64,000 nt of DNA from Dysosmobacter acutus (GTDB lineage: Bacteria > Bacillota > Clostridia > Oscillospirales > Oscillospiraceae). The stretch's first letter is position 1; every line of letters begins with the position of its first letter. The notes below the pieces were generated by a model, which did not search any database, was not told where the DNA came from, and saw only the letters and a list, made by a program, of their open reading frames with translations. This document shows positions 54,232 to 64,000 of this stretch, one piece after another. Both the position numbers and the translations under genes were made by a program. The stretch covers positions 558,001-622,000 of the forward strand of contig NZ_JAHLQN010000001.1 of the NCBI RefSeq assembly GCF_018919205.1, written 5' to 3'.

Positions 54232-55458
54232 ATGTACGGGCTCATCGGAAAGACACTGGGCCACAGCTTTTCCCCCCAGCTCCACCGCTGGATGTGGGGC
54301 TGTGAGTACCGGCTCCTCCCCATGGACGAGGACGCGGCGGAACGGTTTTTCACCCAGCGCGCCTTTGACGGCGTCAACGTCACCATCCCCTACAAGCAGC
54401 TGGCATTGAGGCTGTGCGACGAGGTGGACGACCGGGCGGAGCGGATCGGCGCGGTGAACACGGTGGTGAACCGGGGCGGACGGCTCTACGGCTACAACAC
54501 GGACTACGACGGCCTCTCCGCCTGCATCCGCCGGGCGGGGATCAGCCTTCTGGGCCGCAGGGTGCTGATCCTTGGCACCGGCGGCACCTCCCGCACCGCC
54601 CGCGCGGTGGCGGAGGACATGGGCGCGGAGGAGATCGTCACCATCTCCCGCTCGGGCCCGGACAACTATGAGAACATCCGCCGCCACGCGGGCGCGGAAA
54701 TCCTCATCAACACCACGCCGGTGGGCATGTATCCCTCCGCGGGCGCGGCGGCGGTGGACATCGGCATCTTCCCCAAGCTCCAGGGCGTGGTGGACGCGGT
54801 CTACAATCCCCTGACCACTTACCTGGTGGATCAGGCCCGGCAGCGGGGGATTCCCGCCACCTGCGGGCTGCCCATGCTGGTGATCCAGGCCCAGCGGGCG
54901 GGAGAGCACTTCTCCGGGCGGCGCATCTCCGACGCGTCGGCGGAGGCCGCGCTGCGCCGCATCACGGCGGAGCAGACCAACCTGGTGCTGATGGGTATGC
55001 CCGGCAGCGGAAAGAGCACGGTGGGCGCCATATTAGGCAAGCGCCTGGGCCGGCCCTTCGTGGATTTGGACGAGGAGATCGTCCGCACCGCGGGCAAGCC
55101 CATCGCGGAGATTTTCGACTCCGGCGGGGAGGAAGCCTTCCGGACCATAGAGTCCCAGGTGCTGCGCCAGGTCAGCGCCCGCCACGGCATCGTGCTGGCC
55201 CTGGGAGGCGGCACGGCGGTGCGGGAGGAGAACCGCTATTTCATACGCCAGAACGGCCGTGTCTACTATCTCCAGCGTCCCCTTGAGGTCCTCTCCGGCG
55301 AGGGACGGCCCCTATCCAAGAGCCCCGAGGCCATCCGCGCCCTCTATGAAGAGCGCAGGGAGGTCTACCAGTCTATGGCCGACGTAAGCGTGGACTGCTC
55401 CGCACGCGGCACGGAGGAGGCCGCCGCGATCATTGCAAAGGAGTGGCAAAGCCTATGA
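54232..55458 (+). CDS. aroE-aroK: Shikimate dehydrogenase / shikimate kinase fusion
   Basis: A 408-residue bifunctional enzyme. Residues 1 to about 245 are AroE: IGKTLGHSFSPQLHRWMW, FDGVNVTIPYKQ (catalytic Lys), YNTDYDGL and the NADP motif LGTGGTSRTARAVAEDMGA. From about 246 AroK follows, with Walker A GMPGSGKSTVG, the DLDEEIV motif and LALGGGTAVREEN. It performs two consecutive shikimate pathway steps. Such fusions are known in clostridia. Two bases separate it from pheA, and its stop overlaps the aroQ start. Confidence 0.95.
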   Translation: MYGLIGKTLGHSFSPQLHRWMWGCEYRLLPMDEDAAERFFTQRAFDGVNVTIPYKQLALRLCDEVDDRAERIGAVNTVVNRGGRLYGYNTDYDGLSACIRRAGISLLGRRVLILGTGGTSRTARAVAEDMGAEEIVTISRSGPDNYENIRRHAGAEILINTTPVGMYPSAGAAAVDIGIFPKLQGVVDAVYNPLTTYLVDQARQRGIPATCGLPMLVIQAQRAGEHFSGRRISDASAEAALRRITAEQTNLVLMGMPGSGKSTVGAILGKRLGRPFVDLDEEIVRTAGKPIAEIFDSGGEEAFRTIESQVLRQVSARHGIVLALGGGTAVREENRYFIRQNGRVYYLQRPLEVLSGEGRPLSKSPEAIRALYEERREVYQSMADVSVDCSARGTEEAAAIIAKEWQSL

Positions 55459-55892
55459 AGATCATGGTGCTCAACGGCCCCAACCTCAATATGCTGGGCA
55501 TCCGGGAGCCGGGGATTTACGGCTCCGTCAGCTATGAGGGGCTTTTGAAGCTGATAGCGGACTACGCCGCCGCCCACGGCCATGAGCTGATTCTCCGCCA
55601 GAGCAACCACGAGGGGGACCTGGTGGACTGGATTCAGGAGGCCTACGGAAAGTGCGACGGCATCGTCATCAACCCCGGCGCCTACACCCACACCAGCGTG
55701 GCGCTTCTGGACGCGGTGAAGGCCGTGAACCTCCCCACGGTGGAGGTCCACATCTCCGATGTGGACAGCCGTGAGCCGTTTCGTCAGGTGTCCTACATCT
55801 CCCTTGGGTGCGTCCGCACCATCAAGGGCATGGGCCTGGAGGGGTATCTTGAGGCCATCCGGACGTTGGAACAGAGGGGGGGCGCGCAGTGA
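55455..55892 (+). CDS. aroQ: Type II 3-dehydroquinate dehydratase
   Basis: A 145-residue enzyme that dehydrates 3-dehydroquinate. Motifs are VLNGPNLNMLGIREPGIYG, RQSNHEGDLVDWIQEA, INPGAYTHTSVALLDAV and VEVHISDVDSREPFRQVSYIS; the catalytic Tyr and His lie in the first and last of these. The start at 55455 overlaps the aroEK stop (ATGA), with AAAGGAG 11 bases upstream. It supplies the step between aroB and aroE, so all seven shikimate pathway reactions are encoded here. Confidence 0.96.
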   Translation: MKIMVLNGPNLNMLGIREPGIYGSVSYEGLLKLIADYAAAHGHELILRQSNHEGDLVDWIQEAYGKCDGIVINPGAYTHTSVALLDAVKAVNLPTVEVHISDVDSREPFRQVSYISLGCVRTIKGMGLEGYLEAIRTLEQRGGAQ

Positions 55893-57085
55893 ACTACCAT
55901 TTTTCAAACCTCATGAGCCGCCAGAGCGACAGCGTGGAAAAGCTGCTGAAAAACACCAACGACCCGGCCATGATCCCCTTTTCCGGGGGAAACCCGGCGC
56001 CGGAGGCCTTCCCGGTGGCGGAGCTTTCGGCCCTGTGCGGCCGGATTTTCGCCGAGCAGCCGGTGGCGGCGCTGCAGTATAACTACTCCAGCGGCTATCC
56101 CGCCCTGCGGGATACGGTAAAGCGCTGGGTTCGGGAGCGCTATGGCGTGGGCGGCGGGGAGGACGAGGTCCTCATCACCACCGGCTCCCAGCAGGGCATG
56201 CTCCTCACCGCCCGGGCGCTGTGCGACCCCGGCGACGTGGTGCTGTGCGAGGAGTTCAGCTTCTTAGGCGCGCTCAACTCCTTCCGCTCCTGCGGGGCGG
56301 ACACGGTGGGCGTGGCCATGGAGCCGGACGGCATGAGCATCGGCGACCTGGAGCGCAAGCTCAAGGCCCATCCCAACGCCCGCTTTCTCTACACTATCCC
56401 CAACTTCCAAAACCCCACCGGCGTCACCCTCAGCGCTGAGAAGCGGCGGGAGGTGTACCGCCTGGCCTGCCGGTACGGCATCGTGGTTCTGGAGGACGAC
56501 CCCTACGGCGAGCTGCGGTTCCAGGGGGAGGACCTGCCGCCCATCAAGACGCTGGACGAGGAGGGACGGGTCATCTACTGCGGCAGCTTTTCCAAGGTGG
56601 TGGCGCCGGGGCTGCGGGTGGCCTACGCCGTGGCCAACCGGGAGCTTGTCACCCGCATGAGCCGGGACAAGGCCGGCGACGATGTGCACACCAGCGCCCT
56701 GCCTCAGATTCTCTGCCAGCGCTTTTTGGAGGAGACGGATTTTGCGGCTCACCTGACGAGCCTGAAGCAGGTTTACCGGCGCAAGGCCCGGCTGATGATG
56801 GAGTGCCTGGACCGGGAGGCGGTTCCCTCCGGCATTTCCTACCTGCCCATCGACGGCGGCATGTTCCTCTGGTGCACCCTGCCCGAGGGGGCCGACATGC
56901 TTGACTACTGCGACCGCCTGGCGGCGGAGGCCCACGTGGCCGTGGTGCCGGGCAGCGCCTTTGCCGCCGATGAGGGCGCGCCCTGCCGGAGCTTCCGGGT
57001 GAATTTCTCCACCCCCGCGGACGAGGACATCGTCCGGGGCTGTGAACAGCTTGGCGCGTTTACAAGGACATATCTTGGAAGATAA
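55889..57085 (+). CDS. PLP-dependent aminotransferase (aromatic or alpha-aminoadipate type)
   Basis: A 398-residue fold type I aminotransferase. MIPFSGGNPAPEAFP, QYNYSSGYPALRDTVKRW, TTGSQQGMLL, YTIPNFQNPTGVTLS and YCGSFSKVVAPGLRVAY (with the PLP Lys) place it with AAT-I enzymes of the LysN/ArAT group. Last in the aromatic operon, it most likely converts phenylpyruvate to phenylalanine; a broader specificity cannot be excluded. The GTG start overlaps the aroQ stop (GTGA). There is no helix-turn-helix, so it is not a MocR regulator. Confidence 0.88.
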   Translation: MNYHFSNLMSRQSDSVEKLLKNTNDPAMIPFSGGNPAPEAFPVAELSALCGRIFAEQPVAALQYNYSSGYPALRDTVKRWVRERYGVGGGEDEVLITTGSQQGMLLTARALCDPGDVVLCEEFSFLGALNSFRSCGADTVGVAMEPDGMSIGDLERKLKAHPNARFLYTIPNFQNPTGVTLSAEKRREVYRLACRYGIVVLEDDPYGELRFQGEDLPPIKTLDEEGRVIYCGSFSKVVAPGLRVAYAVANRELVTRMSRDKAGDDVHTSALPQILCQRFLEETDFAAHLTSLKQVYRRKARLMMECLDREAVPSGISYLPIDGGMFLWCTLPEGADMLDYCDRLAAEAHVAVVPGSAFAADEGAPCRSFRVNFSTPADEDIVRGCEQLGAFTRTYLGR

Positions 57086-57086
57086 T

Positions 57087-57119
57087 AAAAGCCTCCGGCC
57101 AGCAGCCGGAGGCTTTTAT
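57087..57119. terminator. Terminator of the aromatic operon
   Basis: AAAAGCCTCCGGC and GCCGGAGGCTTTT arms with a 5-base loop; the T run overlaps the end of the convergent ribbon-helix-helix gene. Confidence 0.9.
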
Positions 57120-57283
57120 TCCACTTTGGACGATTGGAGATGACGGAGGTGATTGCGCAGCGCAATGTTGATGTAGCTGGAAAGCTGGCGGTCATCTTCA
57201 GCTGCCAGCTTGCGCAGCTGCTCTACCAGATCCTCATCCAACGTTACGCTGACTTTTACTTTAATCGGTTTCGTCTTGTACAT
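57116..57283 (-). CDS. Small ribbon-helix-helix protein (module 3)
   Basis: A 55-residue Arc/MetJ-type DNA-binding protein: a basic beta strand (PIKVKVSVTLDEDLV), then two helices (EQLRKLAAEDDRQLSSYINIALRNHLRHL). It binds DNA as a dimer in the family. The start at 57283 has GGGGTGATTGGG upstream; a longer frame to 57361 runs through the repeat array. It is divergent from the small protein at 57473, taking the place of the XRE proteins in the other two modules, and probably binds the 10-bp repeats in between. Confidence 0.8.
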   Translation of the reverse strand: MYKTKPIKVKVSVTLDEDLVEQLRKLAAEDDRQLSSYINIALRNHLRHLQSSKVE

Positions 57284-57316
57284 CCCAATCACCCCGGATT
57301 TAAAGTAGCACAATCT

Positions 57317-57344
57317 CCTATAAAATTCCGAGTTTTCCCACCAA
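57317..57344 (-). promoter_or_regulatory. Possible promoter of the ribbon-helix-helix gene
   Basis: TTGGTG and TATAGG are separated by 16 bp on the minus strand; the -35 lies in the first repeat unit. Confidence 0.45.
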
Positions 57345-57394
57345 TTCCCACAACCTGCCACAACTTGCCACCAAGTGTCACAAAGTGCTACCGC
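57335..57394 (+). repeat. Six tandem 10-bp repeats
   Basis: Six consecutive units follow at exact 10-base spacing: ttcCCACCAA, ttcCCACAAC, ctgCCACAAC, ttgCCACCAA, gtgTCACAAA and gtgCTACCGC, decaying towards the right. One unit per helical turn places all sites on one DNA face, as expected for an array of ribbon-helix-helix dimers. Confidence 0.8.
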
Positions 57395-57412
57395 TTGAGG
57401 GCCTCCGGGCGA

Positions 57413-57441
57413 TTGACAAAGGCGGTTCGTTCCAATAAGCT
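57413..57441 (+). promoter_or_regulatory. Promoter of the module 3 small gene
   Basis: TTGACA and TAAGCT are separated by 17 bp, just right of the repeat array. Confidence 0.5.
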
Positions 57442-57472
57442 AAGAGAAACAGATGAAAGGGCGGTGAAATTG

Positions 57473-57670
57473 GTGGACGAAATTTCTCTCATGTTCCGGG
57501 TGTATCTTGTAATGTATGCCACGGTTTGTTCAGGGGCCTCCGACGCAATTGAAGCGATAGACAAGGGCCAGCCCAGCAAGGCGAGGGCGATGCTGAAGGA
57601 CGCATTGGAGGAGGCGGAATCCCTTTACGTGAAGTTTGCTCCGGAGGAGCACAAGAAGAAGGGAGATTGA
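57473..57670 (+). CDS. Unnamed small helical protein (module 3)
   Basis: A protein of about 65 residues (59 if started at the internal ATG) aligning with the proteins at 5688 and 17825: over 43 residues from MYA onward 18 are identical, including SDA, IDxG, SxAR, ExLY. The C-terminus is charged (APEEHKKKGD). The start is uncertain: TTG at 57470 or GTG at 57473 follows AGGGCGG, and an ATG is at 57491. No function is known. Its partner here is a ribbon-helix-helix protein, which shows that the small protein stays constant while the DNA-binding partner changes. Confidence 0.65.
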   Translation: MDEISLMFRVYLVMYATVCSGASDAIEAIDKGQPSKARAMLKDALEEAESLYVKFAPEEHKKKGD

Positions 57671-57812
57671 TTGAGGATTAAGGTCTATTATAACTGTTAA
57701 CGAAATACATGCATACGCATAGGCGTAATTACTGCTATTTTAGATCATTTGCAATTACTTTTGTGCATTTGAACACTAAATAGTATTCAATTGAGTTTTT
57801 GTATAGAAATAA
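57671..57812. other. AT-rich intergenic stretch
   Basis: No gene, hairpin or promoter that I can support; A+T content is clearly higher than in the flanks, like the DNA of the small modules. Confidence 0.4.
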
Positions 57813-57842
57813 GCGGAGCCCCGGCAACTGCCGGGGCTCCGC
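57813..57842 (-). terminator. Terminator of the trpB-like gene
   Basis: A perfect 13-bp stem (GCGGAGCCCCGGC / GCCGGGGCTCCGC) with loop AACT on the plus strand; read on the minus strand a T-rich stretch follows. Confidence 0.8.
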
Positions 57843-57879
57843 CTGCGATGATCCAAAAGAGAAGCCTTAAAAACGCGAC

Positions 57880-59262
57880 TTACAGATTCTCCGGCTGGGG
57901 AGGCAGCTGGGCAAAGCTCTCCTCCAGCTCCGCGTCCGTGGGGATCACGTCGGTCATCTCGCCGTCGTGGAACTTCTGATAGGCCACCAGATCGAAATAG
58001 CCCGTGCCGGTGAGGCCGAAGACGATGGTCTTCTCCTCGCCGGTCTCCTTGCACTTTTCCGCCTCGTCGATGGCCACCCGGATGGCGTGGCTGGACTCCG
58101 GGGCGGGGAGGATGCCCTCCACCCGGGCGAACAGCTCCGCCGCCTCAAAGACGGAGGTCTGCTCCACGGACCGGGCCTCCATGTAGCCGTCGTGATAGAG
58201 CTGGGACAGGATGGAGCTCATGCCGTGATAGCGCAGTCCGCCGGCGTGGTTGGCCGAGGGGATGAAGTTGGACCCAAGGGTATACATCTTTGCCAGGGGG
58301 CAGACCATGCCCGTGTCGCAGAAGTCGTAGGCGTACCGGCCCCGGGTGAGGCTGGGGCAGCTGGCGGGCTCCACGGCGATGAAGCGGTACTTGGCCTCGC
58401 CCCGTAGTTCCTGGCCCATGAAGGGCGCGATCAGGCCGCCCAAGTTGGAGCCGCCTCCGGCGCAGCCAATGATGACGTCGGGCACAATGCCGTACTTATC
58501 CAGGGCGGCCTTGGTCTCCAGTCCGATGACGCTCTGGTGGAGCAGCACCTGGTTCAGCACGCTGCCCAACACGTAGCGGTAGCCGGGGTTGGAGGTGGCG
58601 ACCTCCACGGCCTCGGAGATGGCGCAGCCAAGGGATCCTGTGGTGCCGGGGTGCTCGGAGAGGATCTTCCGGCCCACGGCGGTGGTGTCGCTGGGGGACG
58701 GCGTGACGCTGGCGCCGTAGGTGCGCATGACCTCCCGGCGGAAGGGCTTTTGCTCATAGGAGCACTTCACCATATAGACCTTGCAGTCCAGCCCCAGGTA
58801 TCCGCAGGCCATGGACAGCGCCGTGCCCCACTGGCCGGCTCCGGTCTCGGTGGTCACGCCCTTGAGTCCCTGCTCCTTGGCGTAGTACGCCTGGGCGATG
58901 GCGCTGTTGAGCTTGTGGGAACCGGAGGTGTTGTTGCCCTCGAACTTATAGTAAATTTTGGCCGGGGTCTGGAGCTTTTCCTCCAGGCAATAGGCCCGGA
59001 CCAGGGGAGAGGGGCGGTACATCTTATAGAAGCTGCGGATTTCCTCGGGAATGGGGAAGTAGGCGGTGTCGTTGTCTAACTCCTGGCGGATCAGCTCGTC
59101 GCAGAACACGCCGCGCAGGTCCTCAAAGCCCATGGGCTGGAGGGTGCCGGGGTTGAGCAGGGGGGCGGGCTTATTCTTCATGTCCGCGCGGACGTTGTAC
59201 CAGCTCTTGGGCATCTCCTCTTCGGTCAGATAGATTTTGTAAGGGATTTTTTCGTTTGCCAT
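57880..59262 (-). CDS. trpB: TrpB-like (TrpB2-type) tryptophan synthase beta
   Basis: A 460-residue PLP enzyme of fold type II, longer than standard TrpB (about 400) and with the TrpB2-type N-terminus (YKIYLTEEEMPKSWYNVRADM). The PLP Lys is in GNNTSGSHKLNSAIAQAYYAK; ETGAGQWGTALSMAC and the phosphate loop CAGGGSNLGGL follow. TrpB2 proteins can make tryptophan from indole and serine without a tightly bound alpha subunit; no trpA is nearby. A T-box with an apparent Trp specifier lies upstream. The start at 59262 (MANEKIPYK) has AAAGGAG upstream. Confidence 0.92.
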   Translation of the reverse strand: MANEKIPYKIYLTEEEMPKSWYNVRADMKNKPAPLLNPGTLQPMGFEDLRGVFCDELIRQELDNDTAYFPIPEEIRSFYKMYRPSPLVRAYCLEEKLQTPAKIYYKFEGNNTSGSHKLNSAIAQAYYAKEQGLKGVTTETGAGQWGTALSMACGYLGLDCKVYMVKCSYEQKPFRREVMRTYGASVTPSPSDTTAVGRKILSEHPGTTGSLGCAISEAVEVATSNPGYRYVLGSVLNQVLLHQSVIGLETKAALDKYGIVPDVIIGCAGGGSNLGGLIAPFMGQELRGEAKYRFIAVEPASCPSLTRGRYAYDFCDTGMVCPLAKMYTLGSNFIPSANHAGGLRYHGMSSILSQLYHDGYMEARSVEQTSVFEAAELFARVEGILPAPESSHAIRVAIDEAEKCKETGEEKTIVFGLTGTGYFDLVAYQKFHDGEMTDVIPTDAELEESFAQLPPQPENL

Positions 59263-59295
59263 GGTAATTTCTCCTTTCTGACTGGGGAAAGGGTA

Positions 59296-59341
59296 TAAAA
59301 AATCGCCCCTGTCCCCTGCAATACTTGCTGGGACAAGAGCG
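59296..59341 (-). terminator. T-box terminator
   Basis: CGCTCTTGTCCC pairs with GGGACAGGGGCG (two wobbles) on the minus strand and is followed by ATTTTTTAT. Confidence 0.85.
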
Positions 59342-59575
59342 GTAAACTCCTGCGGTGCCACCCGGCTTGACGCGTTTTGCGTCCACTTAGCGCGTACACC
59401 CTTGTATACGCCGGCTGTTCGTAACGGAGTGCCCAACTCCGGCTCACCTACGCGGGAATATCCATCCCTTCGGTTTGCCCTCAGAAGCCCATTCGGCGCC
59501 GTCCGCCGCACCGCATCCCACCAAACTGCGGCTCTCTGAAACGGAGTGACTGCGCGTACTTGCTCTTCCTCAACG
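59296..59575 (-). ncRNA. T-box leader, apparently tryptophan-specific
   Basis: The conserved T-box sequence GGGTGGCACCGCA is at 59351-59363 (minus strand), just before the terminator. Upstream, TACGCG and CGCGTA close stem I, which contains AGAGAG-type bulge sequence, GTTTG/CAAAC pairing in the upper stem, and a GAAGGGATGGATATTCC strand where TGG followed by A (59464-59462) fits a Trp specifier codon. Uncharged tRNA-Trp would favour the antiterminator and switch on trpB. Other in-loop triplets (GGA, GAT) are possible, but TGG fits the gene. Confidence 0.88.
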
Positions 59576-59584
59576 GTTTTTTGC

Positions 59585-59613
59585 AGTTTAGCACAAGCGC
59601 CGCCCGCTGTCAA
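59585..59613 (-). promoter_or_regulatory. Promoter of the T-box/trpB transcript
   Basis: A perfect TTGACA and TAAACT are separated by 17 bp on the minus strand. Confidence 0.75.
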
Positions 59614-59848
59614 GAAAAATTTTTTTAGCGTGATCCGTCCGGCGTTCAGAGGGCGCTTGGAAACGCGGCTTTCCCGTAAAAACAAGGATTCCTTTCATAT
59701 CCCGGACCACTTCGGAAAAATCTGCAAGTTATTATGCAGAAAATTGAAAAACTGGCACAACTTTTTTATAAAAGTGCGCAAAAAAACGATTCCTTTTTGG
59801 GCTTTCCGCAGAAAAGAAAAAATTTGTGTAAAAAATAACGAGCCTGCA
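59614..59848. other. AT-rich divergent spacer between trpB and nifJ
   Basis: Nothing gene-like is seen. Poly-A and poly-T tracts are frequent, which may cause DNA bending near the nifJ promoter. Confidence 0.4.
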
Positions 59849-59877
59849 TTTACAGCGCGAATTCCGGGTGTTATAAT
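59849..59877 (+). promoter_or_regulatory. Promoter of nifJ
   Basis: TTTACA and a perfect TATAAT are separated by 17 bp. Confidence 0.78.
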
Positions 59878-59954
59878 AATACCTGTATGCAGAAAGCCTA
59901 TCTGATGCAAACCGATGCTGCGCAAGGCAGCAAGAAAAAATAGGAGGTTAGTTT

Positions 59955-63617
<3,663 letters not shown>

Positions 63618-63635
63618 TCGCTCCATCTCAATCAG

Positions 63636-63666
63636 AAAAGGCCACGGGAATTCCCGTGGCCTTTTT
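63636..63666. terminator. Terminator of nifJ
   Basis: A perfect 13-bp stem (AAAAGGCCACGGG / CCCGTGGCCTTTT) around AATT, ending in a T run; it also suits the convergent zinc-ribbon gene. Confidence 0.9.
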
Positions 63667-63888
63667 CTATCCAAAGGTACGCCGAAGCTCCTCCAGCTCC
63701 CGGCGCTGTTCCACATAGTGCTCCACGTATCCGCAGTCGCAGCAGACATAGCGGATGACGGGGATTTTACCCATCAGGGTGAAGGTAGTGGTGTAGATGT
63801 TGTTGCCGCTAACGTGGCGGCCTGGGCGGTCCGGGATGCGGAGGATGTTCCCTCCGCCGCACTTGGGGCAGATGTGGGATGATTTCAT
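63667..63888 (-). CDS. Small zinc-ribbon protein
   Basis: A 73-residue protein with two Cys pairs, CPKC near residue 7 and CCDC near residue 49, spaced as in a zinc ribbon, and a charged C-terminal helix (EHYVEQRRELEELRRTF). The core GKIPVIRYVCCDCGYVEHY is like zinc-ribbon domains that bind nucleic acid or protein. I do not recognise a specific family. AAAGAAG lies 8-14 bases before the ATG. Confidence 0.7.
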   Translation of the reverse strand: MKSSHICPKCGGGNILRIPDRPGRHVSGNNIYTTTFTLMGKIPVIRYVCCDCGYVEHYVEQRRELEELRRTFG

Positions 63889-63966
63889 AACACGCTTCTT
63901 TCCTTTTGTTCAGTGACCGTTCTCACCTGAGAAAACGGGAGCGGAGTGCAGTTTTCTTCAACCTAT

Positions 63967-64000
63967 AAAAAAACCTGTTCCCGCGCGGGCGGGAACAGGT
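63967..64000 (-). terminator. Terminator of a minus-strand gene beyond the window
   Basis: A perfect 12-bp stem (ACCTGTTCCCGC / GCGGGAACAGGT) is followed on the minus strand by a run of seven T, so a minus-strand gene should lie just outside to the right. Confidence 0.8.

Noticed and set aside
55889-57085. MocR-type regulator
   Set aside because: The protein has the aminotransferase fold only; there is no N-terminal winged helix.
57335-57394. CRISPR array or plasmid-type iterons
   Set aside because: Units are 10 bases with no spacers, and no replication gene is nearby; position between two divergent promoters points to an operator.
57134-57472. N-terminal extension of the module 3 small protein to 178 residues
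   Set aside because: The extension would translate the 10-bp repeats, the promoter and most of the divergent gene; the family alignment begins only near 57491.

Overview
The window is a G+C-rich (about 60% by eye) bacterial chromosome segment with dense operons, strong Shine-Dalgarno sites, many intrinsic terminators, a T-box, a purine riboswitch and genes typical of anaerobic Firmicutes (pyruvate:ferredoxin oxidoreductase, pyruvate phosphate dikinase, Pta, DivIVA, RicT next to holB, an AroE-AroK fusion). It most resembles a gut-type clostridium of the Oscillospiraceae; this is inferred from gene content, with no rRNA to confirm it. No rRNA, tRNA, CRISPR array, prophage or insertion sequence was seen.

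Layout. 0-5.4 kb: divIVA, a HAD hydrolase coupled to an alpha/beta hydrolase, a membrane-anchored LysM/G5/M23 cell-wall peptidase, and pta. 5.4-5.9 kb: an AT-richer two-gene module, an XRE repressor divergent from a 58-residue helical protein. 5.9-12.4 kb (minus): XRE regulator, MBOAT acyltransferase, SGNH-like partner, lepA and a DEAD-box helicase. 12.7-17.8 kb: carA, then carB fused in frame to dapF. 17.8-18.6 kb: an inverted second copy of the small module, with two XRE genes. 18.7-20.9 kb: a tandem PII-like protein coupled to a DUF1538 membrane protein. 21.1-22.8 kb: a convergent MjaI-type restriction-modification pair. 22.9-32.0 kb: a LacI-type regulator fused to a solute-binding domain, divergent from an M19-like dipeptidase and a peptide ABC transporter operon. 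32.2-42 kb: ppdK, holB-ricT, a Cof-type phosphatase, an ASCH-like protein, a YtrA-type GntR/ABC operon and guanine deaminase behind a guanine riboswitch. 42-48 kb: GNAT, cinA, thiI with a coupled 56-residue membrane peptide, an EamA exporter and comM. 48.4-57.1 kb: an aromatic amino acid operon (aroF, aroB, aroA, aroC, pheA, aroE-aroK, aroQ, aminotransferase) preceded by a leader peptide packed with Phe and Tyr codons and an attenuator. 57.1-57.7 kb: a third small-protein module, this time with a ribbon-helix-helix partner and 10-bp tandem repeats. 57.9-63.9 kb: a TrpB-like gene under a Trp-type T-box, nifJ, and a zinc-ribbon protein.

How it works together: 48-59 kb covers the route from PEP and erythrose 4-phosphate to phenylalanine, plus a tryptophan synthase beta-type enzyme, each under amino-acid-sensing RNA control. 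No tyrA is present. Central carbon enzymes (pta, ppdK, nifJ) stand as single transcription units with near-consensus promoters.

The strongest leads are: (1) three copies of an unnamed small-protein family, each divergent from a different DNA-binding protein, two of them inside a 231-bp inverted duplication that carries the end of the helicase gene; (2) the CarB-DapF fusion; (3) the LacI/solute-binding fusion with a near-palindromic operator on the divergent promoter; (4) a single CTAG, the expected target of the MjaI-type system, lying on the -35 box of the methyltransferase promoter; and (5) the Phe/Tyr leader attenuator and the guanine riboswitch on a catabolic gene.
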